A stretch of DNA of 47,790 bases from Paludibacter jiangxiensis (GTDB taxonomy: Bacteria; Bacteroidota; Bacteroidia; Bacteroidales; Paludibacteraceae): positions 1-47,790 of the forward strand of contig CAMBSB010000022.1 of assembly GCA_945870155.1 (NCBI GenBank). The letters run 5' to 3'. Position numbers and translations under genes: made by a program. The notes under the pieces were generated by a model. It saw nothing but the letters and a program-made list of their open reading frames with translations. It was not told the DNA's origin and did not search any database. Numbering within the stretch: the stretch's first letter is position 1; every line of letters begins with the position of its first letter. This document shows, one piece after another, positions 16,876 to 26,200 of this stretch.

Positions 16876-18276
16876 ATGGAAAATAAAAATAAAATGGATG
16901 AATCGATCTCCAAAAAGCCCACGTCTGGTGTCGTTGGAGAGGCTTCCTATATTGAATTATATAAACAACATCACGAAAGCATAAAAATGCATTCAACCGA
17001 AGTGATGAATAATATTCGGGATGATGCGTTTGCTCAATTTGAGCATTTGGGGTTTCCTACCGTGGCATTAGAAAATTATAAATATACCGATTTAAAAACA
17101 GCACTAACTATTGATTACGGGTTAAATATCAACAGAATACCTATTCCTGTAAATCCCTATGAAGTATTTACTTGCGATGTTCCCGGAATTCATTCATACT
17201 TATATTTTGTAGTGAATGATGCTTTTTATCCGGTAAACGATGCCCGAAATAATGTTTTGCCCGAAGGTGTTATAATTGGGAGTTTAAATAAGGTAGCCGA
17301 ACAACATCCTGAATTAGTTAAACAATATTTTGGCAATTTAAGTAGCACTAAAAATGATGGTTTAGTAGCTTTTAATGGCGCTTTTGCACAAGATGGTTTT
17401 TTTATGTACATACCAAAAAATGTAATACTTGACAAACCTGTACAATTGGTAAACATAATGCGTTCGGATGTTGATTTTATGGCAAATAGCCATAATCTAA
17501 TAATTCTTGAGGAAGGTGCAAAAGCTCAATTGTTGGTTTGTGATCATACGGTTGATGATGTTCATTTTCTTTCTAACAGAGTTACTGAAGTTTTTGTAGG
17601 TGAAAATGCAATATATGAGCATTACAAGTTGGAAAACATGCATGTAAAAACGACCAATTTAGCCACGCTGCTTATCAATCAAAAAGCCTCATCAAATGTG
17701 TTGGCTAACGTTATTACTCTGCATAATGGGTTGACTCGTAATACGATAGAAATTGACTTGAATGGTGAAAATTGCGAAACTTTGCTTTGTGGCATGGTGA
17801 TAGGTGATAAAAATCAACAAGTTGATAATTTTACTTCCATTATTCACAATAAGCCAAACTGCAATAGTCGCGAATTATTCAAATATGTTTTGGACGATAT
17901 GTCCAAAGGAGCTTTTACCGGAAAACTATATGTGGCTAAAGATGCTCAGAAAACCGCTGCTTTTCAGACCAACAAAAATATTCTGTTGAGTAAAACTGCA
18001 AAAATGCGTACAAAACCTCAGTTGGAAATATATGCCGACGATGTAAAATGTTCGCACGGAGCCACCATAGGACAATTGGATGAGAAAGCTAAATTTTATA
18101 TGCAATCGCGCGGTATTTCCGAAAAAGAAGCTCGTTTACTTTTGATGTATGCTTTTACAAGCGATGTTATTGACAATATTCGCATTGAAGCACTGCAAGA
18201 CAGAATTAAAATGCTTGTAGAAAAGCGCTTACGTGGCGAATTGTCTAAATGTGAAGGTTGTGTGATTTGTCAGTAA
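16876..18276 (+). CDS. sufD: Fe-S cluster assembly protein SufD
   Basis: SufD is the SufB paralogue that completes the SufBC2D scaffold and is linked to iron entry. The 466-residue product has a helical N-terminus, the beta-helix core, and the family segment KMRTKPQLEIYADDVKCSHGATIGQLDEKAKFYMQSRGIS (key residues Cys and His in DDVKCSHGAT). It ends in a cysteine-rich tail, CEGCVICQ. It begins 32 bases after sufC. No sufS or sufE follows; a terminator comes instead. Confidence 0.95.
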   Translation: MENKNKMDESISKKPTSGVVGEASYIELYKQHHESIKMHSTEVMNNIRDDAFAQFEHLGFPTVALENYKYTDLKTALTIDYGLNINRIPIPVNPYEVFTCDVPGIHSYLYFVVNDAFYPVNDARNNVLPEGVIIGSLNKVAEQHPELVKQYFGNLSSTKNDGLVAFNGAFAQDGFFMYIPKNVILDKPVQLVNIMRSDVDFMANSHNLIILEEGAKAQLLVCDHTVDDVHFLSNRVTEVFVGENAIYEHYKLENMHVKTTNLATLLINQKASSNVLANVITLHNGLTRNTIEIDLNGENCETLLCGMVIGDKNQQVDNFTSIIHNKPNCNSRELFKYVLDDMSKGAFTGKLYVAKDAQKTAAFQTNKNILLSKTAKMRTKPQLEIYADDVKCSHGATIGQLDEKAKFYMQSRGISEKEARLLLMYAFTSDVIDNIRIEALQDRIKMLVEKRLRGELSKCEGCVICQ

Positions 18277-18296
18277 TTAAAAAAAACTTCATTTTT

Positions 18297-18326
18297 TTGT
18301 TTTTCATTTTAAAATTCGTAAATTTG
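18297..18326 (+). promoter_or_regulatory. Promoter-like element between sufD and the Nudix gene
   Basis: TTG at 18297-18299 and TAAATTTG at 18319-18326 with 19 bases between, an excellent match to the Bacteroidota consensus. The start site would be near 18333, only about ten bases before a strong hairpin terminator. Confidence 0.5.
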
Positions 18327-18341
18327 TAAAATTTGTTTTTT

Positions 18342-18368
18342 AAGCGTAACGGGAAGTTACGCTTTTTT
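18342..18368 (+). terminator. Rho-independent terminator downstream of sufBCD
   Basis: Perfect 9-bp stem AAGCGTAAC / GTTACGCTT (18342-18350 with 18356-18364), loop GGGAA, followed by T residues to 18368. It can end suf transcripts, but it also lies in the leader of the Nudix gene. Confidence 0.8.
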
Positions 18369-18385
18369 ATTTCAAATCCAATGCA

Positions 18386-19015
18386 ATGGAAATATCTATC
18401 CAACATATCAAGCAAAAACTAAATCAGGATCTTCCGGGGATTTTGTCGCATTTGAAAATGGCACCTGCAAACCGGATTCATGAACTGAAAGACTTGGAAA
18501 AACAGATAAAAACGGCTATGAAAAGTGCCGTGATGATACTTTTATACCCCCATAACAATAAACTTAAAGTAGTATTTATACGCCGAAGTTATTATGTAGG
18601 TATACATGCCGGGCAAATTGCATTTCCCGGTGGAAGATATGAAGACTTTGATATTGAAATAAAAAATACTGCTTTGCGCGAAATTGAGGAAGAAATTGGA
18701 ATTAACTCAGAAAGTATTGAAGTAATTGGGAGAATATCTGATATTTACGTGCCTCCAAGTAATTTTTTAATTAGTGTTTTTATTGGTTATTTGAATAGAA
18801 AACCACAATACAAAATTGATGAACGTGAAGTAAATGAAATAATTGAAATAGATTTATCCGATTTTTTTCAGGAAAACCTTGTTGATAAAAAAGAATTTGT
18901 AGTCCCTTCAACAAACACTTCTGTACTCGCACCCTATTATAAAGTGGGTAATATAGAATTGTGGGGAGCTAGTGCCATGGTTATGAGTGAGTTTTTGGAT
19001 ATAATTGGTCAATAA
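18386..19015 (+). CDS. Nudix hydrolase, CoA pyrophosphatase-like
   Basis: The 209-residue product has the UPF0035/CoA-pyrophosphatase signature HAGQIAFPGGR immediately before a Nudix box ending TALREIEEEIGI, with the catalytic REIEEE glutamates. The family hydrolyses CoA and its derivatives to 4'-phosphopantetheine and adenosine 3',5'-bisphosphate, or related dinucleotides. Two ATGs lie close together (18381 and 18386); only 18386 is in frame. Exact substrate is not provable from sequence. Confidence 0.85.
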   Translation: MEISIQHIKQKLNQDLPGILSHLKMAPANRIHELKDLEKQIKTAMKSAVMILLYPHNNKLKVVFIRRSYYVGIHAGQIAFPGGRYEDFDIEIKNTALREIEEEIGINSESIEVIGRISDIYVPPSNFLISVFIGYLNRKPQYKIDEREVNEIIEIDLSDFFQENLVDKKEFVVPSTNTSVLAPYYKVGNIELWGASAMVMSEFLDIIGQ

Positions 19016-19143
19016 TTTTTTTACTTGAAAAACTTAAATATTTAATTACAAGCTCCATTATGGAACAATCGTTATCAAATGATAATAGTCAACTTTAATT
19101 ATCAGTTTTTAATTTAACAACAATAAAACTTACATTTTGTACC

Positions 19144-20172
19144 ATGACTGAAAAAATTCGTCTCAATAAATTTATGAGTGATAGCGGTATCTGTTCACGC
19201 AGAGAGGCTGACAAATTTATAGAAACCGGACATGTAACAGTGAATGGACATAGAGCTAAAATTGGTGAAACGGTATCCAAACACGATAAAGTGATGCTGA
19301 ATGGAAACTTAATAGAAGCTAAAACAGGAAACGAATTCGTTTTTATAGCATTTAACAAACCTATTGGGATAATTAGCACCACCGAAGTTGGAGTAAAAGA
19401 TTCAATTATTGACTATATTGGTTATCATGAAAGGATTTTTCCCGTTGGACGACTTGATAAGGATTCGCAAGGACTTATTTTCCTTACCAATAATGGCGAT
19501 ATTGTAAATAAGATTTTACGTGCGGGTAATCGTCATGAAAAAGAATATTTGGTAACTGTAAATAAGCCTATTACCGACGATTTTCTAAGCAAAATGGCTG
19601 GTGGCGTTCCAATTTTAGGGGAGGTAACTAAAAAATGTAAAATTACCCGTGAGTCCGTTTTTGTTTTCAGAATAGTTTTAATTCAAGGTTTGAACCGTCA
19701 GATTAGGCGTATGTGCGAGTATTTTGAATACGAAGTGCTGAAACTTGAAAGAGTTAGAATTATGAATATTAGCTTAAAAGGTGTGCCACTAGGTGAGTGG
19801 AGACAGTTAGAAACATCCGAAATTGATTCGATAATGAATGCAATTGCTGATTCTTCGTCAGAACAAAGAACAAAGAGCAAAGAGCAAAGAACAAAGATTA
19901 GAGAACCAAGAATCAAGAGTCAAGAGTCAAGAACCAAGAACCAAGAACCAAGAGTCAAGAGACAAGACATAGAGGTATTACATTCAAAATCAGATTTATC
20001 GGGGAAAAACACGGCAAAAGCTTCGGTTAATAATAAGCCCAATAGAGCACTGGTTGAAAATCCAAAAGCAAAGGAATTGCGGGGAAAATCTAAAAGCTCG
20101 TCTGATAAAAAACAAGGTGCATCTCGAAGTAAATCAAATAATTCGAACTTTAGTAAAACACGAAAAAAATAG
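19144..20172 (+). CDS. rluF: RsuA/RluF-family 23S rRNA pseudouridine synthase with repeat-derived tail
   Basis: The first 235 residues are a normal RluF-like enzyme: an S4 domain (about 5-55, [18 protein letters not shown]), the catalytic [10 protein letters not shown] with Asp105, and the late signature [13 protein letters not shown]. RluF modifies U2604 of 23S rRNA in E. coli; specificity here is inferred. Residues from about 238 on form a hydrophilic, unstructured tail of about 105 residues. Its first part ([21 protein letters not shown] and similar) is encoded by a heptanucleotide tandem repeat. The stop codon overlaps a convergent terminator. Confidence 0.9.
   Translation: MTEKIRLNKFMSDSGICSRREADKFIETGHVTVNGHRAKIGETVSKHDKVMLNGNLIEAKTGNEFVFIAFNKPIGIISTTEVGVKDSIIDYIGYHERIFPVGRLDKDSQGLIFLTNNGDIVNKILRAGNRHEKEYLVTVNKPITDDFLSKMAGGVPILGEVTKKCKITRESVFVFRIVLIQGLNRQIRRMCEYFEYEVLKLERVRIMNISLKGVPLGEWRQLETSEIDSIMNAIADSSSEQRTKSKEQRTKIREPRIKSQESRTKNQEPRVKRQDIEVLHSKSDLSGKNTAKASVNNKPNRALVENPKAKELRGKSKSSSDKKQGASRSKSNNSNFSKTRKK
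19861..19965 (+). repeat. Heptanucleotide tandem repeat inside the rluF-type gene
   Basis: Fifteen consecutive 7-bp units of the form GARNMAA (GAACAAA, GAGCAAA, GAACCAA, GAGTCAA and variants; one degenerate unit GATTAGA). Because three units make 21 bases, the protein shows a 7-residue period. Gain or loss of one unit would shift the reading frame of the tail. Confidence 0.85.
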
Positions 20173-20205
20173 CATTTCGATTTTTAAAAACCAAAATGCT
20201 ATTTT
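20166..20205. terminator. Bidirectional terminator between rluF-type gene and M48 protease
   Basis: Perfect 12-bp inverted repeat AAAATAGCATTT (20166-20177) and AAATGCTATTTT (20194-20205), with A/T runs on both sides. It covers the upstream gene's stop codon and separates two convergent genes. Confidence 0.7.
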
Positions 20206-20224
20206 AAAATTTGCAAGCCTCTGA

Positions 20225-21016
20225 CTATTTTTTTAAATAAGTCAAAGCTTCTGGTAAAACAGCCTTCATCTTAATTATTCTGTTCTCATCAGATGGGTGC
20301 GTGCTCATAAATTCCAATACTGAGCCGGAGCCGTTAGCTGCCATTCTTTCCCAGAAAGCAATTGCTTCGTTAGGGTCATAACCTCCCATGGCCATGAAAA
20401 TTAAACCAAGTCTGTCAGCTTCATATTCGTGCTTACGCGAATAAGGCAAAATCACACCCATTTGAGCTCCCAGACCATACAGAATTCCAATTGTTTGTCG
20501 TGTAGCTGCGGATTTATTTGAAAGTAAAACATCAGCCAAACCGGAACCAAAGGATGCTATCATCTGCTGACTAAGCCTTTCGTTGCTATGTTTTGCTACT
20601 GCGTGAGCTATTTCATGTCCCATTACAACAGCTAAACCTCCTTCAGTTCTAGTCATGGGTAAAATTCCTTCGTAAAAAACTACTTTTCCACCAGGCATAC
20701 AAAATGCATTTACTGTAGTGTCTTTTACAAGATTAAATTCCCATTTCAAATTTGCAATTTCACTTTCTAAACCATTAGCTTTCAGGTACGACTCTACAGC
20801 ATTGGCAATATTATTCCCTACACGGCTAACCATTAGGGAGTTAACAGCATCTTTTGATTTTGGAACTGAATCAATAAACTGCTTATATGCAGTTGCACTC
20901 ATTGATAATACTTCGGCGTCGGATACAAGTAAAAGCTGTTTCCTTCCGGTTATTAAAACATTTGAACAAGCTACTAATGTTATAGCAACAATTGTTAGTA
21001 AGATTATTTTTTTCAT
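20225..21016 (-). CDS. M48 family metalloprotease lipoprotein (LoiP/BepA-like)
   Basis: The product begins MKKIILLTIVAITLVACS, a lipoprotein signal with the lipobox cysteine at residue 17, so it is probably anchored in the periplasm-facing envelope. The zinc motif HEIAHAVAKH (His134, Glu135, His138) and a downstream EADRLGL Glu ligand are intact. Related M48 lipoproteins degrade or help fold outer-membrane proteins. I start at ATG 21016; an ATG 30 bases upstream would place ten residues before the signal peptide. Confidence 0.9.
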   Translation of the reverse strand: MKKIILLTIVAITLVACSNVLITGRKQLLLVSDAEVLSMSATAYKQFIDSVPKSKDAVNSLMVSRVGNNIANAVESYLKANGLESEIANLKWEFNLVKDTTVNAFCMPGGKVVFYEGILPMTRTEGGLAVVMGHEIAHAVAKHSNERLSQQMIASFGSGLADVLLSNKSAATRQTIGILYGLGAQMGVILPYSRKHEYEADRLGLIFMAMGGYDPNEAIAFWERMAANGSGSVLEFMSTHPSDENRIIKMKAVLPEALTYLKK

Positions 21017-21065
21017 TTGACGAAAATAATTAATTGATAATGACAAGAATGTAAATCTAAAAATT

Positions 21066-21081
21066 TATCTTTGCAAAGATA
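21066..21081. promoter_or_regulatory. Symmetric divergent -7 element
   Basis: TATCTTTGCAAAGATA is a perfect 16-bp palindrome that presents TAnnTTTG on both strands, between the divergent M48 and VanZ-like genes. No well-spaced TTG is visible on either side. Confidence 0.45.
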
Positions 21082-21145
21082 TAAATATCTTTCAATATTT
21101 ACTATTTTCATTATATGTATATACAATTAAAAATAAATAAATTCA

Positions 21146-21532
21146 ATGATTCAAGGGTTATTTAAACAGTATTGGAAATCAATGCTATTTATTTGTGTTT
21201 TATTATATCTTTCATTTGCCAAACCTTCTACGTTTAAAGAAGCTCCCACTTTTTTCAGTATTGATAAAGTGGTTCATATATTTTTATATTTTTTTTTAGG
21301 AATAGTATTGATTATGGATTTTTCAAAATCAAAAATTAAAGAAACAAGCAAATCAATAAAAATCCTTATAACCATTGTTTTCCCAATTTTGATGGGTGGT
21401 GCAATAGAAATTTTACAGGAAATGTACTTTAAACCACGATCGGCTGAATGGATAGATTGGTTTAGTGACATAATAGGCATCGGTTTAAGTTATGTTTTCA
21501 TGCATTATATTTACAAAAGGCAATCAGCTTAA
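21146..21532 (+). CDS. VanZ-like integral membrane protein
   Basis: A 128-residue protein with about four membrane segments. It has the VanZ-family pattern SIDKVVHIFLYFFLG, then GGAIEILQEMYFKPRSAEWIDWFSDIIGIG with the conserved ExxQ and DxxxNxxG-like positions. The molecular role of VanZ-like proteins is not established outside teicoplanin resistance. It ends six bases before dprA, so the two genes are co-transcribed. Confidence 0.85.
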   Translation: MIQGLFKQYWKSMLFICVLLYLSFAKPSTFKEAPTFFSIDKVVHIFLYFFLGIVLIMDFSKSKIKETSKSIKILITIVFPILMGGAIEILQEMYFKPRSAEWIDWFSDIIGIGLSYVFMHYIYKRQSA

Positions 21533-21538
21533 AGTTTT

Positions 21539-22657
21539 ATGATTGAAGATAATATAAAATACAAAATAGCCATAACACTCATAAAGGGTATAGGGAATAA
21601 CTTAGCCAAAAATCTGATTGCGTATGTAGGTAGCGAAGAAGCTGTTTTTAAAGAAAAGCAGAAAAATTTAGCTAAAATACCTGGTATAGGCGAAGTTTTA
21701 TCAAACGAAATTGTATCACAAGATGTATTAAAAAGGGCTGAGGAAGAACTTGAGTTTGTATTGAAAAATAAAATTGATGCTATATATTTTACTGATAAAA
21801 ACTTTCCGTATCGTCTAAAAGAATGTGCCGATTCGCCCATAATGATTTATACCAAAGGAAATTGTAATTTAAACGATGGTAAATTTTTGGGCATAGTAGG
21901 TACACGTAGTGCCACGGATAGAGGAAAAGAGAATTGCAGAAAAATGATATCTGATCTTACAGAGGCTCAGCCAAATATTGTAATTGTTAGCGGTTTGGCA
22001 TACGGTATCGATATTTGTGCACATAAAGCTGCGCTCGATGTTGGATTACCTACAATTGGCGTTATTGGTCATGGTTTGGATAGAATTTATCCGGCAGCGC
22101 ATAGACCTACAGCAGTAAAAATGTTGGAAAATGGCATGTTACTTACAGAATATTTGAGTAAAACAAATCCTGACAGGCAAAATTTTGTTCAAAGAAACAG
22201 GATTATTGCCGGGCTATGCGATGCGACTGTTGTGGTTGAATCGGCTGCCAGAGGAGGAGCTCTCATTACAGCCGAAATTGCTAACGACTACAATAGGGAT
22301 GTTTTTGCATTTCCGGGACGTGTAGATGATGAATGGTCTGCTGGTTGCAATTTGCTTATAAAAAACAATAAAGCATCGTTAATCGAATCGGCTGATGATA
22401 TATTGCATTTTATGAATTGGGAAAAACAAAATAACAGTGCAAAAAATACTATACAAACGAGTCTTTTCCCAGACCTATCAGATGAAGAACAAAGTATTGT
22501 TTCAGTTTTACGACAAAAATTGGATGGAATACAATTAAATGAATTGGCGATACTTCTTGAAAAACCAATAAGTAAGGTATCATCACTCTTACTCGAAATG
22601 GAATTTAAAGGACTGGTGAAATGTTTACCGGGAAATTTATATCGTATTGTAAAATAA
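21539..22657 (+). CDS. dprA: DNA-processing protein DprA
   Basis: DprA binds incoming single-stranded DNA and loads RecA during natural transformation. The 372-residue product has an N-terminal HhH/SAM-like region (LIKGIGNNLAKNL, IPGIGEVL) and the Rossmann core with VGTRSATDRGKENC and VSGLAYGIDICAHKAAL. It also shows the segment GLDRIYPAAHR and a C-terminal winged-helix domain (about residues 305-370). It follows the VanZ-like gene with only six bases between. Confidence 0.95.
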   Translation: MIEDNIKYKIAITLIKGIGNNLAKNLIAYVGSEEAVFKEKQKNLAKIPGIGEVLSNEIVSQDVLKRAEEELEFVLKNKIDAIYFTDKNFPYRLKECADSPIMIYTKGNCNLNDGKFLGIVGTRSATDRGKENCRKMISDLTEAQPNIVIVSGLAYGIDICAHKAALDVGLPTIGVIGHGLDRIYPAAHRPTAVKMLENGMLLTEYLSKTNPDRQNFVQRNRIIAGLCDATVVVESAARGGALITAEIANDYNRDVFAFPGRVDDEWSAGCNLLIKNNKASLIESADDILHFMNWEKQNNSAKNTIQTSLFPDLSDEEQSIVSVLRQKLDGIQLNELAILLEKPISKVSSLLLEMEFKGLVKCLPGNLYRIVK

Positions 22658-22701
22658 ATATTTAAATTTGTATTGTCTTTTGACAATAATATCATAAAAA
22701 A

Positions 22702-23154
22702 ATGTACAGTAAAGACGAACTTAAACAATTGAAAAAAAATTTTTGGGAAGGATTTGGTATTTATTGTAGCCAGATTCCTTCACTCAAAAAAAGAAAAAGC
22801 AAGTTTATGCTTTATAATACAAAAATGAAAGGAGTAGAACTAAAATTTGATGCTACACGCGAAGGCGCTTTTGTTATTTTAGAAATTAACATACATGATT
22901 CAACACTTAGATTAGAAAAATATGAGCAATTTGAACAATATAAAACCTTGTTGGAAAAACAATTTCCAACAGGTTTAATTTGGGATTTTGCTTATGTACG
23001 TGAGTGTGGAACAGAAGTTTGTAGAATTTACACCCAAAAAAATGGAATTGACATACATCGCCCAATACTATGGATGGAGTTTTACGAGTTTATGAGCACT
23101 GAAATGCTGAAATTAGAAAAAGCTTTTAAATCTGTAAAGGACGCTCTTGATTGA
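22702..23154 (+). CDS. DUF4268 domain-containing protein
   Basis: The 150-residue soluble protein begins MYSKDELKQLKKNFWEGFG. It continues with the DUF4268-like segment KFMLYNTKMKGVELKFDATREGAFVILEI and ends in a helical region with WMEFYEFM. DUF4268 occurs alone and fused to restriction-enzyme-like proteins; the role of stand-alone copies is unknown. A TAAATTTG box at 22663-22670 and a small hairpin (ATTGTC / GACAAT) precede it. Confidence 0.75.
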   Translation: MYSKDELKQLKKNFWEGFGIYCSQIPSLKKRKSKFMLYNTKMKGVELKFDATREGAFVILEINIHDSTLRLEKYEQFEQYKTLLEKQFPTGLIWDFAYVRECGTEVCRIYTQKNGIDIHRPILWMEFYEFMSTEMLKLEKAFKSVKDALD

Positions 23155-23226
23155 ATTTTGTTTTTAAATCTTTTATGTTTTTGTCGGTTAAAATTTAGTA
23201 TTCACAAATAATAGGAGAATAAAACT

Positions 23227-26200
23227 ATGCTGTTTGAATTTTCACTTACTATAAAATTTCTTTTTGTCAACACACTAATATTGATAGCATTAGCCATCTA
23301 CACCTTTAAGTATATATCAACTAATGGTGGTTTTTATATGTTTTTATTATTGATTGTTGATGCCATATGGTCGCTTTGTTCAGCTTTTGAACAAATGTCA
23401 GTAACAGCTGAATCGAAAGTGCTATGGTCAAAAATAAGCTATTTCGGTGTTTCTACAGCATCACTTTTATTATTCCTTTTTCTTTTACTTTATAGTGGCC
23501 GCGGAAAAAAACTGAAACTTTGGCATCATATATTATTTTGGGTTATTCCTGTCATTTCCATTATTGCTGCATTCACAAATGATTTGCATGGTTTAATTTG
23601 GTCATCGGTTGAATTAATTCCAAATGAAACCGGATTTGGTGCGAAGTATCATCATGGAATTCTTTTTTGGGTTATGGTGATATATTCTTATATTTTGCTG
23701 GTAACAGGCTCAATGATTGTGATAAGCACAGCTTTCAGATCGCATAGCCTGTATAGAAGACAGCTATTTACACTGATTATTGCTTTAATACCACCTTGGT
23801 TAGGCAATTTTATTTATCTTTCCGGCATGTCACCTTTTAACTTAGATCTAACCCCAATAACATTTTCATTAACCGGAATCATAGTTGCTCTTGGAATTTT
23901 CAGATTCCAACTACTTAATATTGCCCCTTTTGCTTACGATACTCTTTTTAGAAGTATGACCAATGGAGTGCTTGTTTTAGATAAAACAATGAGGCTAATC
24001 AACTATAATTCGTCAATTTTGTCATTAATTCCTCTAACTGAAAAAAATATTGGCCAACTAATTCAAAACGTTTCTGGAATACGAAAAGAAATTGTAGAAC
24101 ACTTAATAAATTCAGATGAAGGACAAGTAGAATTGCAACTATCGGAGAATGGTACAACCCGATGGCTCGATATTAAAACTTCGTCAATTTTAAATAAGAA
24201 AAATTATAAAGTCGGAAGTATATTCATTTTTTGGGATATTACAGAAAGTAAAAAAGTAGAGGAAAATACCAAGAAAAGCGAAAAAGTTTTTGCTCAAATC
24301 AATGATTGTTTAGTAAATTTAAGTGCTGATTACGAAACAAATATCAACAGCCTGACAAAAATTTGCGGTGAGATTTTAGGTGCTACTTGTGCTCTATATA
24401 ATCGGATTGAAGGTGAAATGTTATGTTCGATAGGTCAGTGGAATACGCCAACTGATTATAATGCCGAAGATAAATCCGAAGGTCATATTTGTTATGATGT
24501 AATAAAAAGTGGAAGTCGAAAACCTTTTTTAGTTCACAATTTACAAAACACATCATATTATCAAACCGATTCAAATGTAAGTAAATATGGTCTTAAAACT
24601 TATGTTGGTCATGCTGTGTTTTGCGAAAATAAAGTTGTAGGGTCAATCTGCGTTGTTTTTCAGGATGATATTGAATTTGATGCTAAAGACCTAGGAGTTT
24701 TAAGCATTATTGCAGCGGCTCTGAGTAGCGAAGAACAACGTTTAAGCGACAAGCTGGCATTAAGTAAAAGTGAAGAGAAATACCATGAAATATCAACTCT
24801 TTTCCGTTTAATGTCGGACAATATGCCTGATATGCTTTGGGCTAAAAACTTAAATCAAGAGTACATATTTGCAAATAAAGCAATTTGTGACAAACTGTTA
24901 AGTGCTATAGATACCAATGAGCCAATTGGGAAAACCGATCTATATTTTGCATTACGCGAAAGAGAAGCTCATTTGGATAATGCTGAATGGCATACCTTTG
25001 GTGAAATATGTGCAAATTCGGATGTACAGACCCTGCAACAATTAAAACCTATGCGCTTTGATGAGTACGGAAATGTAAAAAACAAATTCTTATTTTTAGA
25101 AGTACACAAAGCACCAATTTACAATGACAATGGTCAATTAATTGGTGTAGTAGGTTCAGCCAGGGATGTAACAAACGAAAAATCAGTAGAAATTCAAAAT
25201 CGCAAACTTTCTCAGGCTGTAGAACAAAGTCCTTCGAGTATAGTTATAACTAATTTACAGGGTATTGTAGAATATGTAAATCCGAAATTTACACAGGTAA
25301 CCGGATATACTTATGAAGAAGCAATCGGAAAAAATCCTAGAATTTTAAAATCGAATGAACATTCAGAAGAATTTTATAAAGAACTTTGGCAAACAATAAA
25401 ATCGGGAAAGGAATGGAAAGGAACTTTTCATAACAAAAAGAAAAATGGAGAATTATTTTGGGAGTTGGCTTTCATTTCACCAATTGTTAATGATAAAGGA
25501 GTTGTTACAAATTATATTTCAATTAAAGAGGATGTAACAGCTGATATACAAACACAAGAAAACCTTACTCTCACCAAAGATACATATCAAAGTATTTTTA
25601 ACTCAATTTCTGAATCCATTTATGTGTTGGATGAAAATGGCATTTTTATTGATATAAACCAAGGTGCTGAAATAATGTATGGTTACACCAAAGATGAATT
25701 AATTGGGAAAAGTCCTGCCTTTGTTTCGGCTCCGGATAGAAATGATTTACCTGAGGTAAATTCAATTATTAATGAGGTTTATCAATCTGGATTTTCTCGC
25801 AGTTTTGAATTTTGGGGTTTGAGAAAAAATAAACAAGTTTTCCCAAAAGAAGTAATTGTAAGTAAGGGTACCTATTTTGGTAAGGAATGTATTATAGCAA
25901 CCGCCCGTGATATAACTGAAAGAAAAAGAAATGAAACAATTCAAGTAATCCAATATAATATAGCACAGTCATCACAAACTAGTAATAATATTGGAGAATT
26001 TATTGAATTAGTAAGGTTAGAACTAGGAAAAATCTTTGATACTTCCAACTTTTTTGTTGCATTGTATAGTATAGATACATTATCACTTCAGCCAATAATC
26101 TATCGCAATGAATTTGTAGAATTTCAAGATTGGGAAATGGGCCAATCAATTTCATACCAAGTGATTAAGTCTGGAAAAACTGTGTTTTTAAAAGGCAATG

